Source of the DNA: Deltaproteobacteria bacterium
Lineage (GTDB): Bacteria > Bdellovibrionota > UBA1018
DNA: 6,619 bases
Reading direction: 5' to 3'
NCBI GenBank assembly: GCA_016194835.1
Contig: JACQAU010000186.1
Location: forward strand, 1 to 6,619
A program made the translations under genes and the position numbers. Of the stretch, positions 5,876 through 6,619 are shown in pieces. Position 1 is the stretch's first letter. The number at the start of each line of letters is the position of its first letter. Under the pieces are notes generated by a model. The model was not told where the DNA came from and ran no database searches. It saw only the letters and a program-made list of their open reading frames with translations.

Positions 5876-6619
5876 AATACCAATCCAATTTTGCCTTTCA
5901 GGTTGCGTTTCCTAAAAAAGCTTTACTAGAGAGTATCAAAAAGCATCTTCAAACTTTAAGGCCTGTGATTGAAGTGGATTCTTTCGCTGGAGAAACATCA
6001 TTTACAATAGATACACGAGGTGGACAAGTGGAGCTGACCTTCAATAGTATTTTTGAAATGATAGAAAAAAAATTTCAAAGGACGCTGCTACTTTGATTGT
6101 TTTAGACGAATTTCAAGACGTTTCTTTTATTCCACAGGCACTTGGACTTTTCCGAAACTCGTTCCAAAGTTTCAAAAATATTCCAATTATTCTTATGGGA
6201 TCTAAAAAACAATTGTTAAGTGATATTTTTGCAAAACCCTCTGCACCTTTTGCAGAGTTTGGAATTGATATTGAATTTGGAGACATATCCTATGAAGAGT
6301 ATTGGAAGTATATTCAAGAACGATTTTCTCAAAATGAATTAAAAATTAGTTTACAAGTCGCCATCCTGTGGCAGGACCTGCTTTTTAGAAATTCTGAGGC
6401 AATAAATAGGCTAGGTGCTTATCTGGTAGAGCATTTTCAAAAGACGGAAATAACAGAAAAAACAAATTAGACAAAGTATAGACGCTTTACTTGATGTTAG
6501 AAAGGCACGTTTTTTTGAGTTATTAGCTGGGTTTTCTTCTGCAGAAGAAAACATGCTTGCAGCTATCGCAAAATGGGGACCTATTCAGCAGCCTTCAAGT
6601 AAGAGCTTTTTAGATAAAA
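5869..6619 (+). pseudogene. Remnant of a COG1672-like AAA ATPase, 5'-truncated and twice frameshifted
   Basis: Three segments read as one protein. Segment 1 (5869-about 6064) encodes FQVAFPKKALLESIKKHL and LRPVIEVDSFAGE. Segment 2 (about 6073-6456) is shifted and carries the Walker B strand LIVLDEFQD (6093-6119), a sensor-like ILMGSKKQLLSDIF (from about 6192) and PSAPFAEFG. Segment 3 (about 6463 to the window end) returns to the frame of segment 1 and encodes QIRQSIDALLDVRKARFF, then MLAAIAKWGPIQQPS, which looks like the C-terminal winged-helix part. This order matches P-loop ATPases of the archaeal-ATPase/COG1672 type. The N-terminal 80 or so residues with the P-loop (Walker A) are absent; a palindrome occupies that position. 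The shifts fall in A8 (6065-6072, which needs one more A) and A6 (6457-6462, which needs one fewer), and they cancel each other. The gene continues past the window. It is probably inactive; sequencing errors in the A-runs could explain the shifts but not the lost P-loop. Confidence 0.7.

Noticed and set aside
5867..5932. ATG within the palindrome as a start for a short + strand gene
   Set aside because: It runs about 20 codons to a stop, out of frame with the ATPase similarity.
1..6619. CRISPR array, tRNA or rRNA genes, complete insertion sequence
   Set aside because: No spaced direct-repeat array, no cloverleaf-like sequence and no transposase motif were seen on either strand.

Overview
The window comes from an AT-rich genome, most likely a Gram-negative bacterium. 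The evidence is a predicted eight-strand-type outer-membrane barrel protein ending in Phe, a second protein with a Sec signal peptide, and a PhaR-type polyhydroxyalkanoate (PHA) regulator of the proteobacterial/Bdellovibrionota kind. I cannot place it more precisely from sequence alone. All supported genes are on the + strand.

Layout: 1-340 is non-coding and carries a 3.5-copy 11-bp tandem repeat and a bulged hairpin. Then come a PhaR-like DNA-binding regulator (341-721), a regulatory-looking spacer with an inverted repeat and a good promoter (722-862), a small outer-membrane barrel protein (863-1522), and a spacer with a possible terminator and two mutually exclusive hairpins (1523-1701). 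A small secreted hypothetical protein (1702-2070) follows. Next is the metabolic core: a fold-type-I PLP aminotransferase (2116-3414) followed after 12 nt by an unusually long transketolase-like protein (3427-5811). The tail (about 5869 to the window end) is the remnant of a COG1672-like AAA ATPase. It lacks its P-loop portion, and its three readable segments are separated by two frameshifts, each in a poly-A run. A near-perfect AT-rich palindrome (5821-5875) lies exactly where the missing 5' part should begin.

The aminotransferase and transketolase are tightly packed. The ribosome-binding site of the second overlaps the stop of the first, so they are probably co-transcribed and translationally coupled. 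Family knowledge says a transketolase moves a two-carbon ketol unit and an aminotransferase converts a keto group to an amine, so the pair could act in sequence on one sugar- or keto-acid-derived metabolite. That is inference, and no substrate can be read from the sequence. The PhaR-like gene, the barrel protein and the secreted protein show no clear functional link to this pair. Nothing here amounts to a clearly new defence or mobile system. The best candidates for a second look are the aminotransferase/transketolase pair and the palindrome with the compensating frameshifts in the ATPase remnant.
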